A stretch of DNA of 64,000 nucleotides from Fasciolopsis buskii (lineage: Eukaryota; Platyhelminthes; Trematoda; Plagiorchiida; Fasciolidae), in contig LUCM01006825.1 in the NCBI GenBank assembly GCA_008360955.1, positions 1 to 64,000 on the forward strand. The letters run 5' to 3'. The position numbers and the translations under genes were made by a program. This document shows, in pieces, positions 39,401 through 52,834 of this stretch (positions within the stretch are counted from its first letter, which is position 1; the number at the start of each line of letters is the position of its first letter). The notes under the pieces were generated by a model. The model was given only the letters and a program-made list of their open reading frames with translations, did no database searches and was not told the origin of the DNA.

Positions 39401-42400
39401 ACGGGGACATCTATTCGGATGACAGATGTTAGCATTAAAACTTTTATATCACAAACAAAACTGATATCGGTTTTATGGCAGCAATCACGAAATTTCAAGC
39501 AGTGCTTCTCTACAGTAGGGAACGAACGATTCGAATGGACATATTGAAAGTTATATTGCAAAATGTTGCATTATTGACTCAACATCGTCCAACTGATCTC
39601 GATAAGCAGAAAATATACCAGGTTATTGGTAGGTCCTCTCAGTCTGAGATACTGCTCATCTTTATTGAACCCGAGTAGTTCGCTTGGGCAGTGGCTGAGT
39701 GAACAGTTTTGCGGAATGGTTAAGTCGCCGAAGTTTCAATGCCCCATTTTCAAATAATTGTGGTGCCGATTGCTGATGAATTCTGGTGTGATGTGCAGGC
39801 AGCATACCATTAGTCTCGCTCGTCAGTTGCGAAACCCTCATAGTAGTTAGAACACTTCATTCAAATAAGCTGATTGGTTTGAGTGAAAAGTTTAACTCAG
39901 TTCAACTAAATCTGTGACTCCTGGACTTGATTTAATCCCAGATAACAACTACGTCGAACGACGTTGAATAAAATCATCGATAACAGTCCGGTTAATTATT
40001 TCATCCAGTGTTGGATTACATATCTGGTCTGTTTTGTTGATGACATTAGAGTTGCTTTACTTGCATGTTCGTTTCTTGATTGATTGGTTAATTCATTTGC
40101 TCTTCGTTTGGCCAGTGTGGTCGATTGGTTGGTTGACTGGATGGTTTATTTCAGTAATTGGAAAGGTGGTGTTGTAAATTTTGTCTGATCTACTTTTTCA
40201 GTTTTCCTGTGAGAATCAGGGCTCCGTGTTTGGATGGTTCTTCCTACAGTTTTTTTGCTTTTGATCATTCTGACTGATTGCTGCAAACGATTGTCTAACA
40301 AGTTTACAACAATGCTTCATACTGAAAAACTTTTTCCTGATTTAGATAAGGGATACTTGCCCACACAAGATGTAAAGTATGCCGGACTAAAACCAATATT
40401 TTTCCATATTATTTGCCTATGTGAAACGAGGTAGTGTTTTATTGATCTATATCGTTTTTCGTGAGGCCTGCTCCACTTCGACCTAGGGCTACATGCCATG
40501 TGAATATTTGTTCAGCTTATCACTCTATTCAGTCGGTTGATGATAAGAGATTTTTTCATCCATCACCGGTGGTTCGATACTTTACTCTCAGACTGCAGCA
40601 AAATAGACCGGGGAGTTTCATGGGTTGTGGAAGCAACGTGTTTTGTAAATAATTTGCCACATGTGGTCAGCTATCAGTTGGCGGGGTTTTGAACTCGGTT
40701 TTGCTGACCAAAATGGATTTTGTTCTCTAATTAGGATTCTGTTAAAGTATTGTTCTAAAGTGCAGACGTTTTCTTACTTCGACCATCTACGTTTTATTGT
40801 CCATTCCACGAAAATTCGTGATCTTGATTATTTTGTCGTAAACTAAACCAAACAAAGACGTACGAGACCACGATCAGAGTGCACAATCGTTCTCAAATGG
40901 TATTCCATGGGCAAAATGTCTGTGATTGGCCTTTGGATCTGTCAGTAATTTGGCATAATTTGTTGGAATAACTCCTTTGACTTCTAAGCATAAATAATGG
41001 AATTTTAGAGCTATTATTTGAAAAATAAGATACACTCCTGCCGATATCGACAACGACACAACTCCTCTCGATGTTGAGCACTGTTTCAAGGGCGACGATT
41101 TAACAAAAAGCAGAAAGAAGTATGATGTGACAACTTTTTCTACCGTCAGTGATGCATATTTGCTCTGTGGATGTCCAATTTTAACAGTCCAAAACGAATT
41201 AGGCATCCATGTAATCTAAACCACGTTAAATTAATGAGTTCTCTTCCGTTTTACCTTTCAACCTTTGCAGTGTTCTAATGTACTCTTGGAATGTTTTCGA
41301 CACTTGATAGGTTGCTTCTCCAACTAAACGAATTTTCAAACTAATCATTTTTCTTGCGTTGTCACTGGTGATTTCCACACACCGGGGGCCTTCTTCTTAT
41401 CACCTTTTGGCTTTCCTCGTCTTCTAAAGTTCCCTTAATCTGACATTGTTTTGACCCAGTTTTATCTACGTCTAAAAACTTGCCTCAAAAACCAGCTATC
41501 GGTGAAATGTATGATCATAGTACTTCACTTCCATTTCCTAAGACATAAGATTACTTAACTCAAGCAGTCTACGTTTTCAACTCACACTTCAATTAAGAGT
41601 GCTTGTTTTCAAAAGAACTGTCATGCTGAACATTTTTCTAGATTCCGCTAAGTTTAGCAATATTTCCTCTGCATTACTGACGGTCACATGATGAAAATCT
41701 AATTGATTTTCATAACCTGTTTCGTATTTTACCGCACTGAGACACATTTCGTCCGGCCCGATAAATTGGCTTCCCCACCAGTTGTAATAGCTGCAACGAG
41801 TGACTAAAATGGGGTACGAGAATGGTTTGCGACACACAGACAAATTTCTAGTCGTTTTCATTCGACATGAAGATGGACGTACGAGTACGCCATAGCCGTA
41901 AGTTCATCGTGGTGACGAGGAGTGCCACAAGATTTTGAAATTCTCGAAAGATATCAGAAACTCAAAATCAAAATACTTCTTTGACATCCAGTAACCATCC
42001 GGCTTTTAGGCATCATTTACGAAAGACTTCACTTTTGCCCTCCCACTTGTTGATTTTAACACGATGACACAAATTACCAAAGTCTCATTTCCGCAATCCT
42101 ACTGAAAGATACAATAAAAACGTTACACTGTCTTCCTCCACGCCATTCGGAAAGTGCACCCTGGAACTTGCAACCGCAGTACCCAACTTTTCAACACTTG
42201 TCGCTTGTGTGTAATTATTCTTGACAGTTTGAAATTTGTTAGGATGAGGTTAATTCCTACTAAAGAACCTAGTAAACGCAAAACTATAAAGTGCTACCCA
42301 TCCCTATTAATGGCATTCTAAACCGTCTTTGTAAATATTTTACTAAGTGACCTTTAATAGTGCAATTCCTTACGGCTTGCTCACAAACTTTCTTCGTGTG

Positions 42401-43049
42401 CAGGAGACGCTGTGGGTCACGTCAATTATTCAGTTGCTTCTTCAAATGGGAACAGATCCCACATTTCATTGTCCAGTTTTCTCGACTACCTTCACATGCC
42501 AGCTTTCCTAGGTTGTTCTATCTCCTATCAAATCATCTAAAAACAAAAACTTTGCAGATAACATTTCAAACATTTAGAGTGAATATTTTGCCCATCACAC
42601 ATTGGGAGTTTTGATAGTGAGTCCCCATCACTCCATGCTGTCTCTAGTCCGACAAAAAGGGCTTCCTCTCCACGTCCCTCATTCTTTCTTATAATAAAAA
42701 TCCTACTACCCCAAATTCCTTTTGCTGCAAACGCGGGAACTAACCTACTTTGGCTGTCCATAAAATACAAAAAATCACTTGAAAAGTAGTCCTTCCAAAC
42801 CCAGTGACAGGCTTTCGGCCCACTCCGTGACAGTGAGGGTTCGTGAATATATTCACTTCCACTTTAGACCATAACGTGCTTCTCTGCACTCAGTTCTTTT
42901 ACTGATCTTCTAGATTCAGTGATTACTGGTGAATGCATTAGTAAAGAATGTTCCGGAGTAACTTGGAGTGACTTAATTTTGGGCCAAGCGCAGTGAATCT
43001 GCATTTCATGAGGTGCAAAAACGCACCGTTTTGTTGTTTTCAGTTGAAC
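30421..43049. other. Unassigned intron-like or intergenic DNA
   Basis: No gene or repeat was recognised in 12.6 kb. The region has ordinary A/T-rich composition, with a purine-rich tract at 36440-36560 and a TTGG-rich low-complexity tract at 40080-40145. A short FVDDIRVALL string near 40035-40070 recalls the reverse transcriptase catalytic motif, but the other motifs are missing. Confidence 0.45.
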
Positions 43050-45040
43050 AGCTCATCATCAGCATTCTCCTTCAACGTTAAATAGCAAGGCAACCCCTAC
43101 CGACCGCTGCCTTTCCGCATAGTTACAAGTTCTTACCAACAGAGTGACTCTCCAAGTGGAACAGGGGAACACAGGCGGAAAAGATAAGATACTGTTGCAA
43201 CCAAAACATGGAACAGTCTCACTGTACAAACGCACTACTTCAATCCTTCCGATTCGATAGAAAATGACAACGTGATCTCCACTGTTCACGGTTAACTGAT
43301 ATATCCTTCAGTGTCTTCAGCCAACTAGTTGACGAGTCTTTTGGATCCCAACCACGAAGACGTGAGACACCTACTTTACCCAAGTTCACTGTGCATTTTC
43401 TCAATCCACGTTGCCACGTCATCTGTCGACCTCCGCATGGCGTCTTCCGTTCCTTAGGAGGAACACAAAATAGGGCACGATATGGTAGACGAGTGTTCGC
43501 CATATGCAACGCGTGACCCAACCAGTCTACTACGTTTCATGCGCTGAAACAAGCTATTCTCAGAAGTGGCACATAGTACTAGAGCCCTGAACCTTACATT
43601 AGTCACCCGGTCACTCCATTTAGTCCTTGCCATAATGAATAGACATCGGTGGTCGAAAATCTCTAGCCGACGAACATCGCCAACACGCGCAATCCATGTC
43701 TCGCAACCGTACAACAGAAATGAGCCCACTTCAGTTAAATATCATACTGACGCCACAAGTGCTTCATTCCAGCGTAAGCTGCTCCAGCCTTGGATACACG
43801 CATATTTACCCCCACTGCCGAGCTACCATCGTTGGACACGCAGCTACCAAGGTAGGTGAAACGGTCCACCATTGTTATTTCCTCTCCATCCAGTATCAAG
43901 TTCGGCGCTGCTGTCGTCCAGTCCTGTAACAGTACTTTGCACTTTGAAGGTGCAAAGCACATGCCAAACCGAGCAACCGCAGACTCGAACAGGCACACGA
44001 CGTCGTCTGCGTAATCTAGGTCGCATAGCTTCCCTCCACTTCCCAGTTCGACTCCTGCATCCGGGAGACCTCCTAAAGCATCTTCCATCACCTCGTCCAT
44101 GACGGAGTTGAACAAGAATGGAGAAATGGGACACCCTTGTCGAGGAAGACTACGATCATAGGGCGCCGGTGCGTGGGGCGCGTTTCGAGCATCTGTCGAA
44201 GAGTGAATATTTAGTCGATGCAACCTCGACCTGGCCGAAATCCGGCCTGTTGTTCGCGGATATTACTTTCGCCAATCGGTGTCAAACGGCGCAGCATTAT
44301 CGAAGCTAACACCTTAGTAACTATCGGAATTAAACTAATCCCACGATGATTGCTGCAGTCACTCCGTGTACCCTTCTTGAAGATGGGTATAATCAGTGAC
44401 TCACCCTATGATAACGGGATACGCTCCTCGTTCCAAATATCACGAAGCAAGGAGGTAAGTGATTTCATCAGCAGTTATTCACCCAATTTGAAGAGAATTG
44501 GGGGAAGGTCCTCGGGACCGGCTGCTTTTCCCCTCTTCAGAAGCCGAATATTCGACTGCACTTCTACTTCCGTTGGAAGATCAAGCGACACCTCCCAAGG
44601 AATTATAGCTCTAGACGTCGGAGTAAATGTTAGCCTGCCTATGTACCGTTTCTGTTCGTCGGAAACCATAGTTCCTTGGATATTTTTTGCCTAATTTGCA
44701 CATGTTACGAACAGCCGAATCAGGCAGACGTCCGACGGCTTATCTAGGTTGTGTCTTGCGTCGATGGTCATTGAGCTGTACCGAGAATTGCATTAAAATT
44801 AACGCATGGTCCCATTCAACGTACGTGGCCCAGTTTGATCCACAGTTATGGACAGAACCGCGCCAACCGTAGCTAACTGCGATATGATCAATCTTACTCA
44901 AAGTACTTGTTGAGTTAGAGCGCCATGTCGCAGTTTGACGCGAACTGTGCTGGATATTCTTACTAGATAGGAATAAATAATTGTCTGCACAAAATTGAAG
45001 AAGTCTTTCCCCATTGTCTGATCGCTGTGCAGGCAAGGCG
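43050..45040 (-). pseudogene. Truncated, internally deleted LINE: endonuclease, reverse transcriptase, C-terminal region
   Basis: Read on the minus strand, domains occur in LINE order. 45036-44740: end of an AP-like endonuclease, with SNSTSTLSKIDHIAVS and a WDHALI in place of the usual SDHALV. 44669-44475: KRGKAAGPEDLPPILFK, the entry to the RT domain. 44400-44230: IIPIFKKGT, HRGISLIPIVTKVL and REQQAGFRPGRGCID. 44223-43735: RQGCPISPFLFN, then the catalytic LDYADDVVCLFES (YADD at about 44002-44013), CFAPSKCKVLLQDW and VDRFTYLGSCVSNDG. 43720-43450: LLYGCETW and DVRRLEIFDHRCL. 43440-43240: a C-terminal Cys/Arg/Trp-rich end finishing FLSNRKD. Between RT motif A and the RQGCP block part of the domain is missing: FLD runs straight into KGVP. 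Stops and frameshifts separate the blocks. The 5' end stops abruptly within the endonuclease, as expected of 5' truncation; 43050-43240 is probably 3' UTR. Motifs resemble RTE-like invertebrate LINEs, but the clade is not certain. Confidence 0.9.
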
Positions 45041-47500
45041 CATCGAGTTAAATAGTGAAGCTGTAGGGCAAAACTGGGAGACGATAAGACAAGATAACTA
45101 ATTTACGTAACGTGGCACCCACCATGTGGTAACTGACACCGAAGGTGACTGACTGGTGGTCTGATGTCAGTCTAGAACAAGTTTGTTCCGGTTTGTGTGA
45201 AACTGCCAATCAGTTTACACTGGCAACAGTTATCACCTGAGACATGTCCTATGCGAACTGGGACGGCAATAATGCTTCCATCCGAATAATAAACTTACAG
45301 ATCCCCAATTCCGTGGCACAGTTTCTTGCATCAACATGTTTTTTTACTCATACTGCAAAATGATCTTGTCCGCACTTGGCATTCATTTTCCTGTTCTACT
45401 GGGTTAAGAAATGATCCATGAAGAGGAGGAAACAGATAAAAATTATTCCAGCTGATGTGAGGATGAGTAAATTGATCATTAGAGGCATTTTCAGGTATTC
45501 ACGTCGATAACAAGTACCGGATCATTGAGTCTGCATATATTTCTGGGAGTAACGACAAAATATTAATGTCCTTACTCCGCAAACTTGATACGATATCGAA
45601 AGCATACATACATATCCATAAACATATATACATACCTTAAGTATCCATGTGAACAGATATACAAACTCTCCTGAGGGCAATGAAAGGCAAACTAATTTGA
45701 ACTGGTTCACATTGCTGATCGATTATGTGGATACTGTTCCGCATAGTTTAATGTACGGAAGTACTGAAAGAAATGCCCAAGAGCAAGAAGTGAGATAAAG
45801 AATGAAAATTTACACATTTAAATGACATTTCAATCCAACCTTACTCAGTTAAAATATGGATGATGACAAAGATTTGAATGACTGTTCGAGAAAACAGCTG
45901 GTCCAGGAAATAACTTTGTCCATTTTTGTTATCTTGAAGTACCTCGCTGACCGGTACACTGTGAATGTTCGCCTTAGGTTTACTTTACATCAGGGAAAAG
46001 TAGAACACTTTGAAATCACTAAGCCTCCTATCTGGGACATTGTGTGAAATTCCCTACTTCAATCTGTTGTTTATCTGATACTAAGAATTATTGTGGGTGA
46101 CTTCAATTTTGAGAAAAGAAATAGGGCTAGAGTGAACCGATGGACCCAAACTAACGGGCAGTATTTATGTAGTCAGTTTTGTCTAGTCTAGACCATCTAG
46201 TCCGCATAAGATTCGTGAATAATCTAGAAATATCCGCCATATTTTGTCCATCTGTATCTCTAAATCTTTTCCAAGTGCATTGATGATTCTGCTGTCTCTG
46301 ACTGTGTATGTGGTCTTAAGCCCCGTGCCTCGCAAATGCTTCGTAGCATCTGAAAATGTTGTAATTGGTTGAAGTGTAAAGTTTGATCGATATGCAAGAT
46401 GGACTTTGCGGCCCCAAAGATTCGGTTAGCGGCTTCGTCATTTCGGCGGAAACTTGTTGTGCAGAAACTTCGTAGAAGTAAAGCCATCTGTGAAAGCCAC
46501 AAAAGCATTGAGCATCAAAATTTCACCCTTGCAAGCCCGAATCAAGTGGCAGCCGTGTAGATGGGTATACCACTGAACTATGTCAATAACAGCACACCGG
46601 GTGACAACTGTACACGTTGGCATTCCGATGGAACAGGGCATTTTGCCTGCTCCTATCCATTGTAATAGGCACGCCCGTCAAATTCCACTGAGGCCAGTAG
46701 AACGACTGGATATAGACCCGAAGAGTTCAGGGAGATGTTCTACTCCGGTGAATATCCGGTTTCTTGGGTTACTTGAAAACATTACAAGTGAATTACGGTT
46801 GTTTGGTTTTTTATACGTAGATTTTTTTCCCCGCACTAACTTCTACCTGGCTACAGCTATTACTGGGAGGTCCAGTGATAAGCAAGGCTATCCAACATGC
46901 ATCATATACGGCCAAAAATAGAGCGCGGAAGTACCGCAAAGCCGAAATTGTTCCGTGTACAAGACTTCTGCCGATTTTACGTTTATCTGCACGTTCTTGC
47001 ATTCCCCTTCCCCTTAAATCCGATGGCTATCCCAGGCAAGAATTCAAAGTTCTAATTAGTAGTCCTAAATCAGTTTGTCGATTCTCTTTTGTTGTCATAA
47101 AGGAACTAATCCATGTGCACGCTGAGACGGTCACTTTAAATTTCGCGCCAAGTTGACCCAGGTAATACTTACAAACAAAACCAGTCCACTGAATACTCCC
47201 TGGAACTCGTTTGTTTTTCATTCCAACCTGAACCCGCACAATCAAAACTGAATAAAACTTGTGTTATTCCCGGGTTAATTAGCATGTATACAGTGAAAGA
47301 CAATTAGATGACAAAATTATTTTTACCTGAAATTCACGAATACAAATTTTATTTCAATACACTTACAAATATTAGTCACAAGAATCATCAAAAATGTTTA
47401 CAAGCTGGATAGGATGGGGACACATAAACAAGTCGATGTCCGATTTCGAGTGCAAATCAAAAAGAAACCTTTGTCTACTCTTCCCCCGGTGGCCAGTAAT
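45041..47500. other. Unassigned DNA next to the LINE
   Basis: No gene was assigned. A plus-strand string ILRIIVGDFNFEK (about 46078-46117) resembles the VGDFN block of LINE endonucleases but stands alone. Minus-strand frames at 46260-46640 have protein-like composition without a recognisable family. A degenerate ATACAT-rich tract lies at 45605-45640. Confidence 0.4.
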
Positions 47501-47566
47501 TTGTTCGAATACGGATAATGGACCGCATTTTGTTCGAATACGGATAATGGACAGCATTTTGTTCGG
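47501..47566. repeat. Tandem duplication, 29-bp unit
   Basis: The unit begins TTGTTCGAATACGGATAATG and is present twice in a row (47501-47529 and 47530-47558), differing at one base (GGACC/GGACA), followed by an 8-bp start of a third copy. Its TTCGAA core is not part of a tRNA-like B box: the flanks do not fit. Confidence 0.9.
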
Positions 47567-50500
47567 TTCTATTGGAAGCATTCTTTGAAAGAACAGCCGG
47601 TCAGATTGGCGAAGAACGATGAATAGTTACAAACGGCGGTGATTTAGTCCCTATTCTTGGCCTGTAGAAAACCGAGAACAGTGTGCCAAAATTGTCTAGC
47701 TTGATTTTTGTATTGAAGTTGAAAACCGAAATGCAAAAGCCGTTGATCCCTTTTCGTTGGCACTTCAATGTAGTTCTGCCGATCATGGATGGAAATCCTG
47801 GACAGCAAGAATTACGTCCCGGTGGTTAGAATTTATACAACCAATAGGATCCGGCAAGAGTTTGTGAATCATTAGGAATGAACACCGTATAATTATGCGT
47901 GGTCTGCAACATCGAATCCCTCGTATGCTGTTTGTGCATGGAAACATAAATCCAATAGTTGTATTCCAACTGTCCGACCACGGAACTGGCCAACACGAAA
48001 CACGAGCACAGATTGTTAATTTATTTTAATCCATACGACGGGAAATCGACCCAGTCCACAAATCACACTGGATATCGTGGCACACAGATGGTCCAATTAT
48101 ATGGTACAAATTCCAGTTGCGTAAAATTTGTCAAGCTGCAATCGTATTTTTTACAATGCATACTAGTTCCGCGGCTCTCTGTCACCAACATCGGTCCATT
48201 TGTGTGTGTGTGTGTGTGTATGTTTGTGTGTCTGATATACTCTGGCGTGTTCTCTCAAACCAGATTCGCCATGTCGCTATCCCGCTGATCGTTCCGGATT
48301 TTATTCTCCTTCTGATGCTCACTACTTTCAAAGTGCACTACACCTATACCTCACATCTGACATCCCCGCTAACTGCTCAAGCTGTTCCTGGCAAAAATCC
48401 GAACAATCGTACGAACGTTAAATCTTGTTTGCCAACATAAATTGACGGATTACAATCCTGGCGAACATCTCGAATTTCTTCACACCGGAGTTCTTCCCTG
48501 GACAGAATTGTATAGTTTGTTCTGAAAGTGTTTAATCACCATAGCTGAAACGTCGCCTCATTACAAGCAGTGTGGGAGGGCTACAAGATGGCACCAAAAC
48601 TGCACGAGCCCTTTGTTGAGGTCGTGTGAATCACGTGACACTGGGATTGGATCGTGTCTGTGGCAGAGGACTGTCGGACAAGCCCGTCCGCACTCAGATG
48701 ATTGGCGCATGGCCGAAGGACCTGAGTGACGGCAAATCACGAACCCTGACTGGGAACCAACCGTTCGCCCTAGATCTGGAAGCCAGAATAAGGTACTGGA
48801 TTCTGTAGAAGCTCAGGGGCCAACGGGGCAGCGGTGAAACTTAAGGCCATGTAACAGGAAATGCGCCCGGGAGACTGTGGGAAATCGGCCAAACGGCTCT
48901 GTCCTGTCTGGACCTAATACAAAACCGTGTCATCGTGAAGGTGGGATTAAACAGTCGTGTTGATCGGTCAGAGACCATTTGACTACTCTCGTCTAACCAA
49001 GCAGGATATAACTGAAAGCTAGTCAAGACGACCGACTGAAGCTGGTAGAGGTAGTGACGACGACAACATAATTTTGAAACCCCGTGCTTTTCATATTTAA
49101 TTTATTCCAAAGAAGGAAAATACCGTCATTTTTGAGGCACCGTGTTTCTGCCTCGTTTACTGATGGTTGGTTATTTTCGACTGCACTGATTATCATAACA
49201 TTTTACCTGTGTCTATAATCTAGCTGATCTCGGGATGTACTTAGCCCCGTCAGCGCAGTTGCCAATGTGGATTTTCGTCTTGACATGCGAGTGACTCGCG
49301 TGATAAACAAAATTGGACGCAAATATCATTGTCAAAACCAACGGCAGAATTTTCGTTATTGAAGCATTAACCTCAGTGTCCTCAGGTAGATGGCGAATTA
49401 CTTACGAACCCGAATTTGTGTGAGCTTACACTGGACATTCTAAAGAGTCATTCGACTCAGTGAAGAACGATGTTTTCCACCAAGTTCCTTGTTTATTTTG
49501 ATTTGCTATCGATCACGATCGAATGCGTGGTGATTTTCTCAAGTTGGAAAGGTCAAGAATACACCAAACTCGATAGTTACCTCTTCACTTTCGATTGTTG
49601 ACCTCATCTCATGATTTGTATTCGCCTCCATTAAGTGGGTCAATCTTTCTTCTTCAGAGACTAACCAATGTACTTGGTTTTTGATGGACGCAGAGACTTC
49701 GTTTTAGACTACAGTATTTATTATATGCTTTCTTGATATTCACGGAAACTGCATATTATTTATACATGAAAAGTCACGCTAGATCCATGTGTACAGGCAT
49801 ACTGGGAGTAAGTAGCATACTGCTAAACGAATAAATTTTCCCCAGCAGCAATGTTCGCAGCTTGATTGACAAATTCGATTATTCCGAAGCATACATTCAT
49901 AAACAATTTTGAAATAGTTTATACTAATCTAACCATGACAATTCAACTTACACTATTCGCATGGTAATTCACACTATACTTTCCGTCCTTTTAAGTGGTG
50001 CTTTGATCTATTCAAAGTGATCTGCCAACCACGTCAACCTTTGTTCTCGTCTATGTGGATTGACCTTTCGGCTATCGGTCATCATATTGCCCTGCGCTGA
50101 ATTTTGCCTATTAAGTTATCCCATTTCATTCAAAAACAGGGGGACAAAAGGCACTCGTCTTCTCAGAGGTTTTCCTTGTTCCACGGATTTTCTGACCCAT
50201 TAACCCCATTCAAATGCTGACTAACTTTCCTTTAGAACCTAATTCAAGAAATTCATCTGTTATAGGGTAAGGCTATATAGTTTCTCCACTCCGACCAAGA
50301 GAAGAATGATCGACCGGATCGATCAGTGAATTATCACTTTTGCACAAGTTATTGCGAGTGGAGTGAAAATGGCATATCGGTAACGATGTCCGTTTCCACG
50401 AGCTGCAAACAGACCACGATAGGATTCTACTCTCTTTCATTTACAAGACGCCCTACATAGCGGGTAAAGTTTATTGTGCTTCATGTCTTTCGGTTAAATA

Positions 50501-50709
50501 GGCGACAACAAAAGCGAGAGAAAATATCTTTTGCAGAGAAACAATGCCTCTTTTTATTCTACACGAAAATTCACCGAAATATGTCGCCACTCGTTAAGGA
50601 TATGATTTGCAATTGGCATCAGTGAGTGTCCTTTAGGAACAAGAAAATTTGCTTTCATCTAAAAGAATGAAGTAACCACTTGGGACGTCGGCTCAACTCA
50701 AAGCGCCTT
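47567..50709. other. Unassigned DNA with TG microsatellite and GC-richer patch
   Basis: A TG microsatellite (about 48200-48232) interrupts otherwise plain sequence. From about 48540 to 49060 the composition is clearly richer in GC than its surroundings, with many CCCG, GGCC and CGTG strings. This looks like an old repeat or a lost transposon, but it carries no recognisable motif. Nothing assignable is seen from 49060 to the start of the palindrome. Confidence 0.45.
48200..48232. repeat. TG microsatellite
   Basis: About nine TG units, one TATGTT interruption, then further TG units. This is a simple repeat. The run of Cys and Val codons it gives in open frames (VCVCVC) is an artefact of the repeat. 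Confidence 0.9.
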
Positions 50710-52606
50710 AATCCGTCCAAATCCAAGTGTTTGAAAACAATTCTTTTTGTTGTTTGAAACGGCCTAGAAGTCAGTTAGTTTTCCCGGTCGTTAGGAAACG
50801 TAGGATAGATGTAGAAATCCGACTCTGCCTGATGCATTCAAACTTTACATTGTACTTTCTCACGCTTCTGCGGTCCGGAACAAAAAGCTGATGTCAATAA
50901 GATAGCATCGGACTGCTTCACTGTACTTGTCACACCTGAGTGACATGCTTCGGCTGCAGACGGAGGTACGAAGTGTATTTTTAGCATCCGGAACTCTCGG
51001 TTACCGGTAGAATGCCATCACGATCGACATTTGCTAACCTTATTCAAGCGTCCCTGCGGTTCTGTATGATCTTTCAGGGCAAGTGAGCAACAAGATTAGT
51101 GTAAGGTCTGTTAAAGTTTCGTTTAGGCTCATTCTGGAATCAGTCATCTGTCTTGGCGGAATGACCATAACACATCGTGCTTTTCGTACCACCTTCAACA
51201 GTCAATCTAGATTACGGGGATACGTGAGAAACCGTTCATTGGATGTTGTACTTCACCTCTAGTCTCTTGTAATACTGGAATCTCTGCTGTTTTAATTAGA
51301 CCACCGCAGTGATTTTTTCGTCGGAAGAAAGTCTTCGCTCTTATACGCACACTTTCTTGCTTGCTATGCAGGTGTGAATTAGACATTATCTGCAGTTTTA
51401 CGCACCTTTTGACATCAAAAGATTGGCTGCTTTTATTTTTAAGTTAATATATTTTCATTGGTCAAAAACATTTTTCGTAAAAATTTGCGCACCGTTCGTA
51501 ATGTACTAGTGATAAGACAAAACATTTCATTGCTTTTTAGTTAAAATTCATGTTTCTCAATTACAATCAATAGAAACTGTTCCCGGTGAATACAATCGTC
51601 GCTGGAGCTCAGTACCAGTCCAAGCAATCGATCACTAAGTGAGCGATTGCTGCTTGATAATCGTAACGTCAAACCACTGTAAACCGTGATTTGGAGAATA
51701 AATCCGGTAAAATGAGAAATCATGAAGCGAGGTTGTGATAGTGTAGATCTGATTTGTAAACTACGTGCCACAACTAGCTAGCTTCGCATGTGGCACACCT
51801 CGCATTAAATCTGACTACAAATAGAACTGACCGATATGTGCGTTTCGGCTGGAAGGAAAGTGGATTGCAGTCAGCATGTGGACAACACTTAGAAGCAAAA
51901 CTATCCAGTTGAGTATTTCGCCTAAACTTAGTGGATTGCTGGGAAAGTTAGCCGAGACACGGCCTTGGTTAGTCAGAATACATGCTAACTTACAGACAAC
52001 GGAATTCCCTTAGAGAATGATTCTGTATGGTACAGGACGGAAGGTAGAATGGATGGGGACACTTTGATAGATCATCGTGTCGAAAATGGACGGGCTTTCC
52101 CGGTGTCTTGTAGGCAATTTTTTCACCCCGAAAAATGTTGACACTGTAATTGGGTGAATGTACTTTTCATTGGCAGGGAAGACACTATTACCAACTGACG
52201 GTCGTCAGCGAGGGATCTTGCGGTCTTTCTTCAAGAAACTCATAAACCTAAGGGAGGAAAAGTGAAGTAGATTAAGAGTAACACACTGGTAGACAAAACG
52301 CAGATGATAATCCGGTTGAACTCAAAATGCCCTAGTCCTATTTGGAATGATGGCATTTGTGAGTTCATTACATCAGTGGAAATGAGAATACAACTGACTC
52401 AGAATGTTGTCAATAATTGACCTTAAATTTTCCACTCGCTGTACTCTTTTAGATGCTTTTAATTTGATGAGAGACAAATCGGATTGGTAGGCAGACCAGG
52501 AAATAGTGAACAAACATTGTGATATCACTTGGTGAATAGTTTTGTATGACATACAAGCTCTCGATACCAAAACTGATCAAGTAGCTGAGTTTTTAAAGTC
52601 ATGTTC

Positions 52607-52834
52607 TTAGTACTTAGTATTTATTCTATTAGCATATAAATCGCCCATCGCTGGGAGTCGAATGCCGACCCCAGCAGCCCACGGTCTTGCATATCCGTAA
52701 AGGATAGGGAGCATACCATTATGAATTGAATTCAACGAACCCGTCGATAGTGTGCTTCGTATCGCATAAAGCATTTTGCTGACAGTTGTTCGTCCCCGGA
52801 TTGCCTTTCCAAATGGGGAGCCGTGGATGCGCAC
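52607..52834 (-). mobile_element. Possible tRNA-derived repeat remnant (left-arm copy)
   Basis: On the minus strand the segment ends in CATTCGACTCC, two bases off a tRNA B box, followed by CAGCGATGGGCG and a tail GCTAATAGAATAAATAC. The layout resembles the 3' half of a tRNA-like head plus an A-rich SINE tail. No convincing A box was found, so this is tentative. The mirrored copy is at 61876-62103. Confidence 0.3.

Noticed and set aside
40030..40075. FVDDIRVALL string resembling a reverse transcriptase catalytic motif
   Set aside because: No neighbouring RT blocks were found in any frame, and the region is low-complexity TTGG-rich sequence.
47959..48440. Open frames of 107-109 codons with VCVCVC runs
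   Set aside because: The runs come from the TG microsatellite; no motif lies on either side.
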